From Latrodectus hesperus (lineage: Eukaryota > Arthropoda > Arachnida > Araneae > Theridiidae), in the NCBI GenBank assembly GCA_037975125.1, contig CM075850.1, positions 66,678,390 through 66,742,389 on the forward strand: a stretch of DNA of 64,000 bases, given 5' to 3'. The notes below the pieces were generated by a model, which saw only the letters and a program-made list of their open reading frames with translations, ran no database searches and was not told where the DNA came from. Numbering within the stretch: the first letter of the stretch is position 1; every line of letters starts with the position of its first letter. Both the position numbers and the translations under genes were made by a program. Shown here piece after piece: positions 25,401-35,566 of this stretch.

Positions 25401-26250
25401 TTAAGGCATATTTAACTCTATTCATATGTTTTGCATCAAAAGAGGTGTATTTAGAACTCGTTAGTGACTTATCAACTAATTCATTCATCGCTGCCCTCAG
25501 ATGTTTTATCGTTCGTCGAGGAAAATGCTTGCGTATTTATAGTGATTGTGGCTTTCATTTCATAAAAGCAAATCGTAAATTAAAAGCAGAAATCATTTCA
25601 CTTTTTAAATCACATGAACATAATAATGAAGTGTCACATTATTTAAATAAGAATGGAATAGAATGGCATTTCAATCCACCAAGTGCTTCACATATGGGAG
25701 GACTTTGGGAGTCCAACATAAAATAGGTAATACAGCGTCTCAGAAAAATCATATTCAACATAAAATTAACCTTTTAAGAACTTTATTCAATATTCACACA
25801 AATTGAGGCTTATCTAAATTCGCGTCACACATCACCGATGTCTGACAAATCAAACGATTTCACAACACTAACTCCAAGACATTTTATAGCTGGTGGTCCC
25901 TCAACAGCTATACTTCAACAAGACTACCAAATAACGATGATTAATTGTCTTTCCAGATGGCAACTCACCCAAAGAATCGTCCAGCATTTCTGGAATCGTT
26001 GGCAAAAGGAATACATTCTTCAATTGCAGCAACGATCGCAGCAAGCAAAACGAAAGTTTAACTATCGGTGGCATTGCCCTCTTTGCAGGTGACAATCAGC
26101 TACCAACTTTGTATGGATATTAAAATGAAAACTTTGTAGAGCTAATTCTGAGCATCATGGACATGATGGAAAAGTCAAAGTCGTAACATTAAAAAGTGCA
26201 GATGGACTGTTGTCAAGACCTGTGACAAAACTTTGCCAAATTTAAATTGA
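22440..26250 (+). pseudogene. BEL/Pao gag-pol remnant
   Basis: A gag-like part lies at 22462-22737. A protease-like segment with VLIDTTSQSSF (active-site DSGS expected) is near 23285. The reverse transcriptase is reduced to a part ending in FYVDDLIS (about 23748-23770). An RNase H-like and connection region follows, with FIDASEQAYTAVI near 24265 and LTWLNSPSNRWETF near 24500. The integrase core at 25286-25726 keeps IYSDCG with the second catalytic Asp and GGLWESNIK with the Glu. The first Asp is replaced, reading GVYYC where VDY is usual. The C-terminal Pao domain reads LTPRHFIAGGP and HGHDGKVKVVTL up to about 26245. Numerous stops and frameshifts make it non-functional. Confidence 0.85.
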
Positions 26251-26388
26251 TTTTAAGTTCATAACTTTTTTAAGGGATTCCTGAATATATAATCAATTAA
26301 TTTTATTATTTCGTTTCAGATTCTTTATGTTGTAATTGAAAGAATGCCGCGACTTTAACCCTTGCACTTGTACCAGAACGGTAGCTTA

Positions 26389-26524
26389 CATGCACGGTAA
26401 AAAAGAGGTCTCGTTCTTCTACCAGCGCTGGAGCACCAAACAGCTCTCCATTTAATATTTAAAAATTTTTGATTATTTTTGTTAAAAAAACGTTATCGCA
26501 TTATCTAAAGGGAAACATTAATCA
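26389..26524 (+). repeat. 3' LTR of the BEL/Pao element
   Basis: This is the direct repeat of 21706-21840. It follows the end of the pol remnant by about 140 bp and also ends in attaatca. Confidence 0.65.
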
Positions 26525-26894
26525 TGTATCGATACGAAAATACAATTTATTAACGGTATAAGCGTTTACGTGTAAAATTGGTTTAAATTAAATATTTTAA
26601 TGGTAACTTACAATAATCAAGTGTCATTAAAAATTTTTATAAACTTAATTTTACTGAGGAACAATTTCAATTTTCAAAACTTTATGAAAACTTACTTTAA
26701 GTCTTTTCACTAAATTATTTGATATTTCGAACTCCTCTTTTTGTCAATATGACTTATCTCGAAAATTGTAGGAATTCAGTCATTGGCTGATAAAATGAGC
26801 ATTGCTATTTATCCTAATTTCAAGATACAAATATTAACAACAAATGAAAAATACGATGAAAAATTCGAATACAATGTATTACAAATTATAATGA

Positions 26895-27840
26895 ATGAAT
26901 GAGGAGAAAGCGAACACAGCAAAACGAGAAGCAACTCAAGAGGAAGAACAAACTTCTCGTGATAAAGCCGAAGGAAGAATTATGTCGGCAAAGCAACAAG
27001 AAAACTTTGAATTAGAGAAACTAAAATTATGGATCGAAGGCCAAACATTTATTGAGTGGACAGCTAAAATAAATTATTGGCATTATTATAACGCACTCAG
27101 TTAAATTTGTGCAGTGAATTTATAACTCATTATTTTAGCAATCATTTATTTGTAATATTCTAGGATTGCACAGAACGCAAAATAAATGTACAATTATAAA
27201 CGAAGACACATACTTCCAGCATTCCCAACATTCCCATTATCTTCCTTTTTAGAATCGAGAAGAACAGGCTGTGTTTTTATCTTATGTTTCAAAATTCATT
27301 TTGCTGCTTCCGTAGTGCTATTGCGCGATAGTCGGGATCATTATAATATTTCAACGAAATATCAGTTAAAAAAATTAACTCGAGACATTGAACCCAAAGA
27401 ATATGATATTTCCTGTTCTGAAACTTGTTTCAACGCCAGTTAACCATTTTAAACGTTGAAAAAGAAAAGTTGGTTGCATATTTACTTGGTTCTTTTTCCC
27501 ATGATATTGCACAACTGATTGCTAGTGAAGCTGATGATTGATGATAAAAGCTCAGGATTATGTGTATCAGAGAAATACTGTTAAAAAGATACAAAAGTTG
27601 AATACTGAAAAATTACGATATCTTTTTCCTATTCACAAAAAAAATCACCCGAAAAAACTTGACAAGATTATCCCTCCAAACTGAGAAATTATTTTAAAAG
27701 ATAGTTTCATTATGGAGAAAAAAATTCATTTCAAAAAATTGCTAAACGTTTCTATTGGACTGTAAAGAGAAAGTATATTAATGACTACGTAAAGAATCAT
27801 CCTTAATGTAACCGTTCTAAAGTTAATAATTAGAAACTGC
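26895..27840 (+). pseudogene. Ty3/gypsy-type gag remnant
   Basis: A charged, coiled-coil-like start (26895-27104, glutamate/lysine-rich, ending FELEKLKLW) is followed by broken frames. These contain a LGSFSHDIAQLIASE-like stretch near 27490, then KKSPEKT and KLRNYF near 27640-27690. The order and wording resemble the gag capsid region of arthropod gypsy elements. No LTRs, protease or RT were seen. The final part near 27730-27800 might instead be an integrase zinc-finger fragment. Confidence 0.5.
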
Positions 27841-28039
27841 CAGGTATGTATTGAACTCTTGTTTACTCATAGAGACTTGAGATAATCTCAATTGATTTTT
27901 TGTACTACTACAAAGAACTGTAACTAATAAACAATGGATATTTATTATTGAAGATTGTGTTACTCGACTGTAAAAGCGATATAGATGACAAAAATGATCT
28001 TGTGCAAATTTATGCAAAAATGCCAGCTACCTCTTTTAT

Positions 28040-28181
28040 TTGATAGGAAAGGTTTGGTTTGGTTTGCTTGTCGCTCAACGGCCATTTTTTGCACACGAGG
28101 GCTAATTAGACCGGGATCTACGGTTTAAAGTGGATTCCGAACCACTACAAACATCCATGCCCAAGGTGGTTGATAGGAAAG
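28040..28181 (-). mobile_element. 5'-truncated SINE, family 2, with 12-bp target-site duplication
   Basis: The insert 28052-28169 lies between exact copies of ttgataggaaag (28040-28051 and 28170-28181). On the minus strand it ends in an A/C-rich tail (tandem caaac units), which appears on the plus strand as ggtttggtttggtttg. Its body shares ggatgttngt and taattagccct with the copy at 31681-31817. The perfect duplication indicates a fairly recent retroposition primed by LINE machinery. Confidence 0.85.
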
Positions 28182-28339
28182 ATCAGGTATATACTTGTTC
28201 TTTGACCATGAGAGAGAGAATATACAAACATTAGGCTTTCATAATTACACGTGCAACTTCTGTTGATTTTCAATGTTTGCTAGCAGATACCTAGCTAGTA
28301 GCCAATGGGGCCCTGCAATGTCTGAAAGATCCCGTTTTC

Positions 28340-29040
28340 CCAATACGTTAAGGTGGTGGGTGGTCGGATAAATGGAAATGGGGATGTCACAGACTGATGA
28401 TATTAATATCTCGCAGTGTGGCCCACGATTTCTAAAATCAATATCAAACCGAAGCTTCTGTGTCTAGATGACATGCTCCTGGCCGACCACGAGCTACAAT
28501 ACATGCAGATGACCGTTTTATAGTTATTTCGGTCCAAAAATCAGGGAGAAAAATATCCGCTAGTACGATGCGAAGTTGTCTTAACCATGTAGGTCTTTAT
28601 GCGACCAGTTAGGTGAATTCTGTTCTCCGAATGACAGAAAAGGGCCCTTATCTTGCACGTTTCTTGAACCAAACAGCAATGGACCTTCGCACTCTTTACA
28701 CAAGAATCCAGATTCACACAAGAGAGTGATTTAACACGCGAGGCTGATCTGAATGGTAAAAACTACCAGATATTATCAATTCTACATTGTGAAAAGACAC
28801 AATTATCAAGGTAGTGGGACAATGATTTAGCCAGGGATATATCTCAGTGATCACACTGACCTGCATATGTGTTCTAGGCACTGTGATTGGTATGGGATAT
28901 CTGGATAAGATTCTTCATCCATATGTCTGCTCGTATGCCGGTTCAATTGAGTATTATTTCATTCCGATAGATGATAACGCACGACCTCATCGAGGTGTAA
29001 TTGTTAAGGAATATCTTGAGGGTTTGAGATGAATAGATTG
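28340..29040 (+). pseudogene. Tc1-like transposase remnant
   Basis: The frames read successively an HTH segment with GRPRATIHADDRFIVI near 28480, a region ending LNHVGLYATS near 28600, and a catalytic-core piece at 28847-29032. That last piece contains IPIDDNARPHRGVIVKEYL, which carries the second catalytic Asp. The first Asp region is corrupted and everything after the second Asp is missing. No terminal inverted repeats were identified, so this is a truncated relic. Confidence 0.8.
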
Positions 29041-31664
29041 TGATTATTCTTTTTTCATAGATTGTTCCAGCTAAATTTTGTTGTAAATTATTTATGCGTT
29101 TTTATAATGGTAAACTCTATGTTGCGATCAATATAAACCTATTTTACGCACACATCATTCAAATTTGGCATTTTTACATTCATTCATTTGCAAATTAGGC
29201 GCAAAATAACCAATTGTTCTTTATCTTTTGGAAACCAGTGTGTGTGTTTATATTTATATGCCTCCACTGGTCTCCAAAATATGTTTATATATATGTGTGT
29301 GGGAGAGAGAGAAATAACTCTACTAACTATATAATTAGGGATAATAACTACTAATTGATAAGAGATGACGTTAATGCTCAGTAGAGAATAAACTTAAGAA
29401 ATATACAATAAGAAATCGATAGAAGATGTAAAAAAGGGAAGTTGAGCTATACGATTCATAAATTACTTTGTTTATTATTAGTTTCCAGTAGTTACAACTT
29501 TATTGTTATATTTTTTCCTTTGAAACTGAATATAGCTGTTTCATCATGTTGAATGTAATAACAAATGTTTTATTTTATAATATTCTACCTTTCATTCTTT
29601 TAGAATATTATTTTTTTTTCAGTTTTCTTACTGGGTCAGGTTATTACTTCATTTAAATTAAGACTATATTCGATTTCAGGTACTTTTATGTCCTTTGCAT
29701 TGAAGCAAAACTAGAAGACATTGAACTTAGTGTTATTTTGAAGCAAGAGCAGAATGGAGTCCGCCCAACAAGATTTTTGGCCCATGCTTTTAAGTTTCTG
29801 CGCTCTATGCTTTATTAATATCTGTTGTCACAGTAGCTCTCTTTGATAAAGAATATAGTTCTATTAGTCACCAAATTTAGATTTGCTCTTAACTGTGTGT
29901 GTTTCACAGTTAGTATTAAATGGTGTATTTCAAGTTCATTGGCTTCACCTTCACCACACATTATAATCAAAGCTTATAAATTTAAATTTATCAATAAAAT
30001 ACTTTATTCTAAAACTTCAATTGACTTGTATTATCATTAAATTCCTATATCTTATAGTATTTTAGGAAATGAAAATCTAATTTTTTTTTCGCTGTTCTTC
30101 CATAAAATTATCAGCGTATAGAAGATTTCGCATCCTTTATATATAAAGGTTTTTATGTCCTTTTCCACACATCAAGTTCAGCATCTTCTTTTAATATTTT
30201 CTTTCATTCCTTTGATAATATCTTCCATGGAGAAATTCCTTGAAAGAAAAAGGATCAAAAAGATTTGATTTCATTTTCTCTGCTAAATTTGTGTGTTTTG
30301 AAAAACTTTTCATTGCATTTTAAACAGCGTATGTCTATGATTTATTCATTTTATAATAAATACTTATTTTTAAACTGAAATTATGAAATAAAATGTATCT
30401 TAATTGTTCAGTTTCGAAGACGTTTTATAGCCATGTTGAGAAGAAGTTGTAAAAATTCTTCAAAGGAACATGAGGAACTTGATAATTAATATTGTTCGTA
30501 CTTGATAATAATTATTTTGTTTGGATGGAAAATTATTTATACCATTATTTTGATTTTAGTCGAAGTTGAGAAATGCAAAATGTTTTTTATTTATCATGTT
30601 TTCTGCATGTATGTCAATTGATAAGGATGCTTTGTAACATTTTGGGTTCCCATTTTAAATACAAGTAATGCTATGTTTGAGATACTATATTCACCCACTA
30701 TATTTGAGAATAATTATTTTAATTTCACATAATGATTTGAGATTCAAAATAATTTATTTATATACCAGATATTAATAATGAATGAAATAATAAAATTAAT
30801 TTATATAAACAATAATGATTTGTGCTCTATTGAAGCATAATGCTTCAGAATTTCAATTTTCGATTTCCGGAATTCGCTGAACTTCAGAATTGGAATGTTT
30901 TGTCATTAAATACTTTTCTATTATACACCGCTTATGATTCTAAAGAAAAAGTATGTTTATTATGAAGGAGCGAAAATAATATAACGTAGATATATTATTT
31001 TCGCTCCTCCATAATGATTTTATTGACTCAAAATTTTAGTTTAAATCTAATATATACCAATCAAACTTTTTTGCACAAAAATTGACTAAAAAGTGATAAA
31101 TAATGGTAAACAAGCTAAACGCTGTACAAAGCTAAAGCTAGTTCGTGCAAAAGATTGGTGGGTGATAATTTTGTCAGTTAAGAGCACTGCGGTCAGAAAT
31201 TCCCAAGGGCAAAAAACAGCCAAACACAGCAAAATTTAATTTTGTTACATCGAAACTACAATTACATTATATTTACGCAATCGATCATTAATGCGATTGA
31301 TAAACAGTTTCTGCTAGAAATAGATATTGGCGTTTAAATAAGTTTTGTCGATAAAGGATAATTATTTAGTTTATAAAATATAAATATAATATGTTTGTAC
31401 TTTTTAGAAGTTTCTAAAAATGTAAATCTTTTTTAAATAATACATAATGCATGCAAATGTAATGCAAATGTTTTTTTTTCTTTTCCGTTAAGGCGATTAT
31501 CGGTCGGAAGTATAATGGAAATGCACCAACAGTTTTGAAAAGGATTAAAACATTTTCGGTAAACTAAATTCGACAAATTAAATACATAAAATAAAAAATT
31601 TTATCATTTAAGGTCAAAGTTTTTTTTGAATAAACAAAATTTTTTACAAGCAGAACTGCCAATT
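29041..31664. other. AT-rich non-coding stretch
   Basis: No gene was supported. It contains a tg-rich run and a gagaga run near 29290-29310 and the palindrome at 30959-31015. Confidence 0.55.
30959..31015. repeat. 24-bp palindrome with 9-nt loop
   Basis: The arms 30959-30982 and 30992-31015 are reverse complements with a single mismatch. The inner 16 bp are perfect. It is not part of a recognised element. Confidence 0.9.
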
Positions 31665-31680
31665 AATGGTTAATGGTTGT

Positions 31681-31817
31681 TAATGGCCAATTAATGGTTC
31701 AAACCTTCGGTTCAGCAGTTCGTGGGTTCGAATCACATCTCAGGCTTGGATGTTAGTAATAATTCAGAATCGATTTAAAACTATTGGTTCTGGTTTAATT
31801 AGCCCTTGTGTGTACAG
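31681..31817 (+). repeat. SINE, family 2, tRNA-headed copy
   Basis: A B box GGTTCGAATCA (31725-31735) sits after a tRNA-like head around 31681-31720. The body with ggatgtta and taattagcccttgtgtg follows. It is the same family as 28052-28169 but in the opposite orientation, and it keeps the promoter part missing there. No clear TSD was found. Confidence 0.65.
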
Positions 31818-31869
31818 TAATCTTCTAGAAACATGTCACCAACAATAGTTTTAATTTTTACGTGATAAC

Positions 31870-32290
31870 TCCATTGTTTGTTGTTGTTTTCCTATGACAC
31901 TTGTACAAGCCAAGCTCGCTTTTGCCTTTGGCAGTGCGAATTAAGTCAAAGGGAGCGTCTTTCGTTTGGATCAGAGCGCCACGAAGGTGAAAGTACGATT
32001 TTGCTCTTTTTAAGGCGTCTCGTAATTTTGAACCACGGTCAGGTGACGAGGCCACACCTGAGCTGGCACCCTCCTCTCCGCATCCACGCCACACCAGAGG
32101 AAGGACTTTGGACGTCACATATTAACGGGGACACGTCTCCAACCCACGGAGCTCCAGCAACCCAGTGAAGGAGAGCACGCCGTGGTCACCCTCCCAACCA
32201 CTGCCCGCGGCAAATGATGTTTCATTTAGCTGAGCTTACGGGAAGCGGCGTGAAGCTACTAAGCCACTGGAGCTCACTGCATTGTTTAAT
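31870..32290. repeat. GC-rich repeat-like block, unassigned
   Basis: Around 420 bp with markedly higher GC stand out from the flanks. Complementary ORFs of 86 and 96 codons run on the two strands, a sign of composition rather than coding. On the minus strand one end carries a tail with aacaacaacaaac, which would fit the 3' end of a LINE or SINE. I recognise no protein in it. Confidence 0.4.
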
Positions 32291-35252
32291 GATTATAAAT
32301 GTAACAGATTTGATCCTAACACAGCCAAAGAACATAAATTGATTTTTATTTATTGACGTCCCAATCATTCGATGTGTCGTGTTTAACGAGCTGACCAAAA
32401 ATCCTGGTTGAATTTGGCTACATCTGCGAGAAGTGAGACCGTACAAAGTCAGAACAAACGATTACACAAATGCAGTTAATGCTGTAAATAAGAAAAATGC
32501 ATATATTCTAAATTTTAAACAAAATTAAGTGTTGAGATCAACGTATGATTTGATAATTTTCACTGCAATCTTTCACACTAAATCAATGGAGGACCATCGG
32601 CTAAGAGTGGGAAAAAAAAAAAAACCACACTTTCAAATTGAGACATGTTTTCCTCTGTGTTTATCTATGGCTTAGTCTCCCTACGTTATTGGAGTGTTAT
32701 TAAAAAATAGAAACTGTGACAATATTTTAGAGTTACACTGCCTTGACCCCAAATGCATCGCAAGATGCATCCCAGATAACTGTCCTTACATGGCTCTAGA
32801 GCAATATAAATACATAGTTATATTTATTTATCTGCTTGAATTTTGACTTGGAAGAGACTTTTTCAAACCCCTTTATGTTTTTGGATTTCCTAGCTGTTTA
32901 TGGACTTGTAAAGTTGATCTAGTATTGGAATTGGACCATCTGGGATTAACAACAACATATTTATTTATCATGTTAGCAAATATTTTAGGGCGTATTCTTT
33001 AAATTTCTTAACATACTTTTACCAAGCTATAGAACTCTAATGAGTTATAATATCGATTATGCTATTTGAAAAAATAATTATATAACAAATTATAAATAAA
33101 ATTATTTAATATTTTATGAACATTCTATTGATTTCAAAAACATCATCATTCAATAATTTTGTCAATAATTCAATTAAGCATCGTTTTCTTTCTCTAATTA
33201 TTAATATCGGATATTCCAAGCGTTTGCTCTTGCAGCATTTTCTTTTTGTGATTCGAAACAATTCCTTTGTAATTTAAAATTATTTAGACCTGCAACTCTT
33301 TTTCTTCAATTTATATCACTTAGCGTGCCATTAAGAAGTTTACTAAGGGCGATCAATAATAAAATTCTAATAATTTATGAGGAACACAATTATTTATACA
33401 TGTATTGTCCGTTAACATGATTTTGAAGCTACACAAATAACCTGTGATTGACGATCTGAGATGTAGAAAATATCAGACTATTTTACATTTTAATCAAAAC
33501 AATCCGATACATTTGTCTCTCTAATTATTTGGACAAAAAGCATTTTAAATGCAAAATAAAAAGAAAAAATTTAGGTACGATAAATAGTAAGATCAATATT
33601 CATTTGCGTCTTTATCTCCAGCGAATCAAATTCAAAATTATTGCTAAGAAAAATGCAATACTATTAGGTAGGTTTCGACAGTCCAATTTTCCACCAATAA
33701 TATGTCGTGGAGGAGAGAATGCTTGATCAGGTGTCGACTTTTCACTAGACAGTAGTTCAAAATTGTGGGACAGTTGACTGTGTTTAGTGACCTTTGCAGA
33801 AATAAATAGCTGTGGTAGGACATTATTATAACCTAACCTACAATGCAGCGCATGATTATTAATACTAGTCTACTAATTAAATTCATTGTTCAATTTTGAT
33901 GAAATATTAAAAGGAAAATTATACATTTAATTGAAACTAAACTAATTAATTTCCCTACGAATTTAAAGAACTATAAAACGATCAAAGATATGAATCTTCA
34001 TTTTACCAAGATATGTGTTTTATTTTAAAGAATATAGATTTATTTCATGATAAATGTTTCACTACAAAATATAAGAGGCTTTATAGATTCAAATTTCACA
34101 AGGACTATATTAGTTTTAGTTGATGGTGAAATCGTAAGAAAGCACCCAAAGACAACTTTTATGTATGGCTGAATATGTAACAATATCGATCAGAATGATA
34201 CCTTTGTTCAGAGATTGAAAAAAAAAATGAGTAGTGCTCACTGGATAAATCTAACATGCGTCAAAATTTCAGAAAACTGTTAATTTCTTCCAAGCAGTAT
34301 TTCTCATTAAGATGACTACTTTCAGAGAATGTCATCGCTTAAGATAAATTATGTGTTTATTTTTTATTCAATTGTTACTTTTTTATAAGTACCGATTTCA
34401 ATATACTCGAATTATTTTCTGCATTATTAAATATAACACTACCTCACAGCTTTGATCTCTTAATTTACGATACCAATATTTTGTTCTTAAGTCTTTATAC
34501 CGCAGAAGAAAAATAAAAAGAGATTAAATTCTATATTTAAAAAAAAGAAGAAAAGGACGGTCCTCTTAGCATGCCTAGCTATGAGGACTACCTTTTGACT
34601 AGATCAGTATCGTAAACGCAATATCACGAGGACATCTTTATATACCAAGATATCACAAATGCATGATAATTTTATTCAACACATATTTTATGGATAATTA
34701 GCTGTTTTCTGAAATCCCAATCTTAAAAATCTTTTACTTTATAAATTTCAAACTATTTTGTCAAACATATTGCTAATTAAAAATAGTCAAAAGATAGTGA
34801 CACAAAACCCAATCAAAATATCTCGTTGGAACTAAGTCATAAATCTAATATAAAGAATTTTTCCACAAAAGTTAAATATTATAAGAAATAGCGCTAAGAT
34901 ATATTTTAAGGCACACAGTGAAGCTTAAATGATAAGTTTTTACCAAAATGTCTAAAAAATATGAACGAATGAAAAAACATTTGTCAAAACATACATTACA
35001 ATAACAATAACAACTTTATTTACGTTTTTATCTGACAAGACTGTATACAAGAAACACTTTATTAATTTAGTTTTTAAATATTTTCTTTTAAATATATAGA
35101 AGATAGTTTAGTTTTTTAAATATACAGAAAATATAATTTAAATATATAGAAGGTTCTGTTTCCCGATGACACATGCATATAAATCCCGATCAAAGTGTGA
35201 GGCCATAAATTCTTTACTCTGGTTGATCGAAGATGAATGCTATTTCAAAATT
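32291..35252. other. AT-rich non-coding stretch
   Basis: No gene, RNA or element ends were seen. Imperfect direct repeats built on taaatatatagaag lie at about 35090-35150. Confidence 0.55.
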
Positions 35253-35265
35253 TACGTTGCACAAT

Positions 35266-35566
35266 CTTGGATCTAATATGTTTTACGAAGTGTCGGCCTG
35301 CATAGCAGGCACTTTACTTCTTCATCTGTAGTAGCTCCATGAGGAGAAAAAACATGTCTTTACTCACGGAGAGCGCTATCTTGACTGCGTGTAATAGCCA
35401 ATCAGCTATGAGTGTTTCATAACTGGGCGTGGTTACCAGAAATGAGAATTTTCAATGTCGAAAGAGAACGTTTGCATGATAAAATTTAGAGTTCAAAAAG
35501 ACAAAATTGGAGATAAATAATTCCGGTTATTAATACAAGTAGGTGAAAATATATACACTATATACA
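35266..35566 (-). other. 3' UTR of the intact LINE
   Basis: 301 nt between the ORF2 stop and the 3' end defined by the target-site duplication. Just after the stop there are two near-tandem units of agtgtatat. The central part is less AT-rich than the flanking DNA, and the end has no A tract. In Jockey-type elements this region is where the reverse transcriptase recognises its template. Confidence 0.7.

Noticed and set aside
31858..32168. Opposed ORFs of 86 and 96 codons
   Set aside because: Both strands are open over the same GC-rich DNA and neither resembles a protein, so this is a composition artefact.
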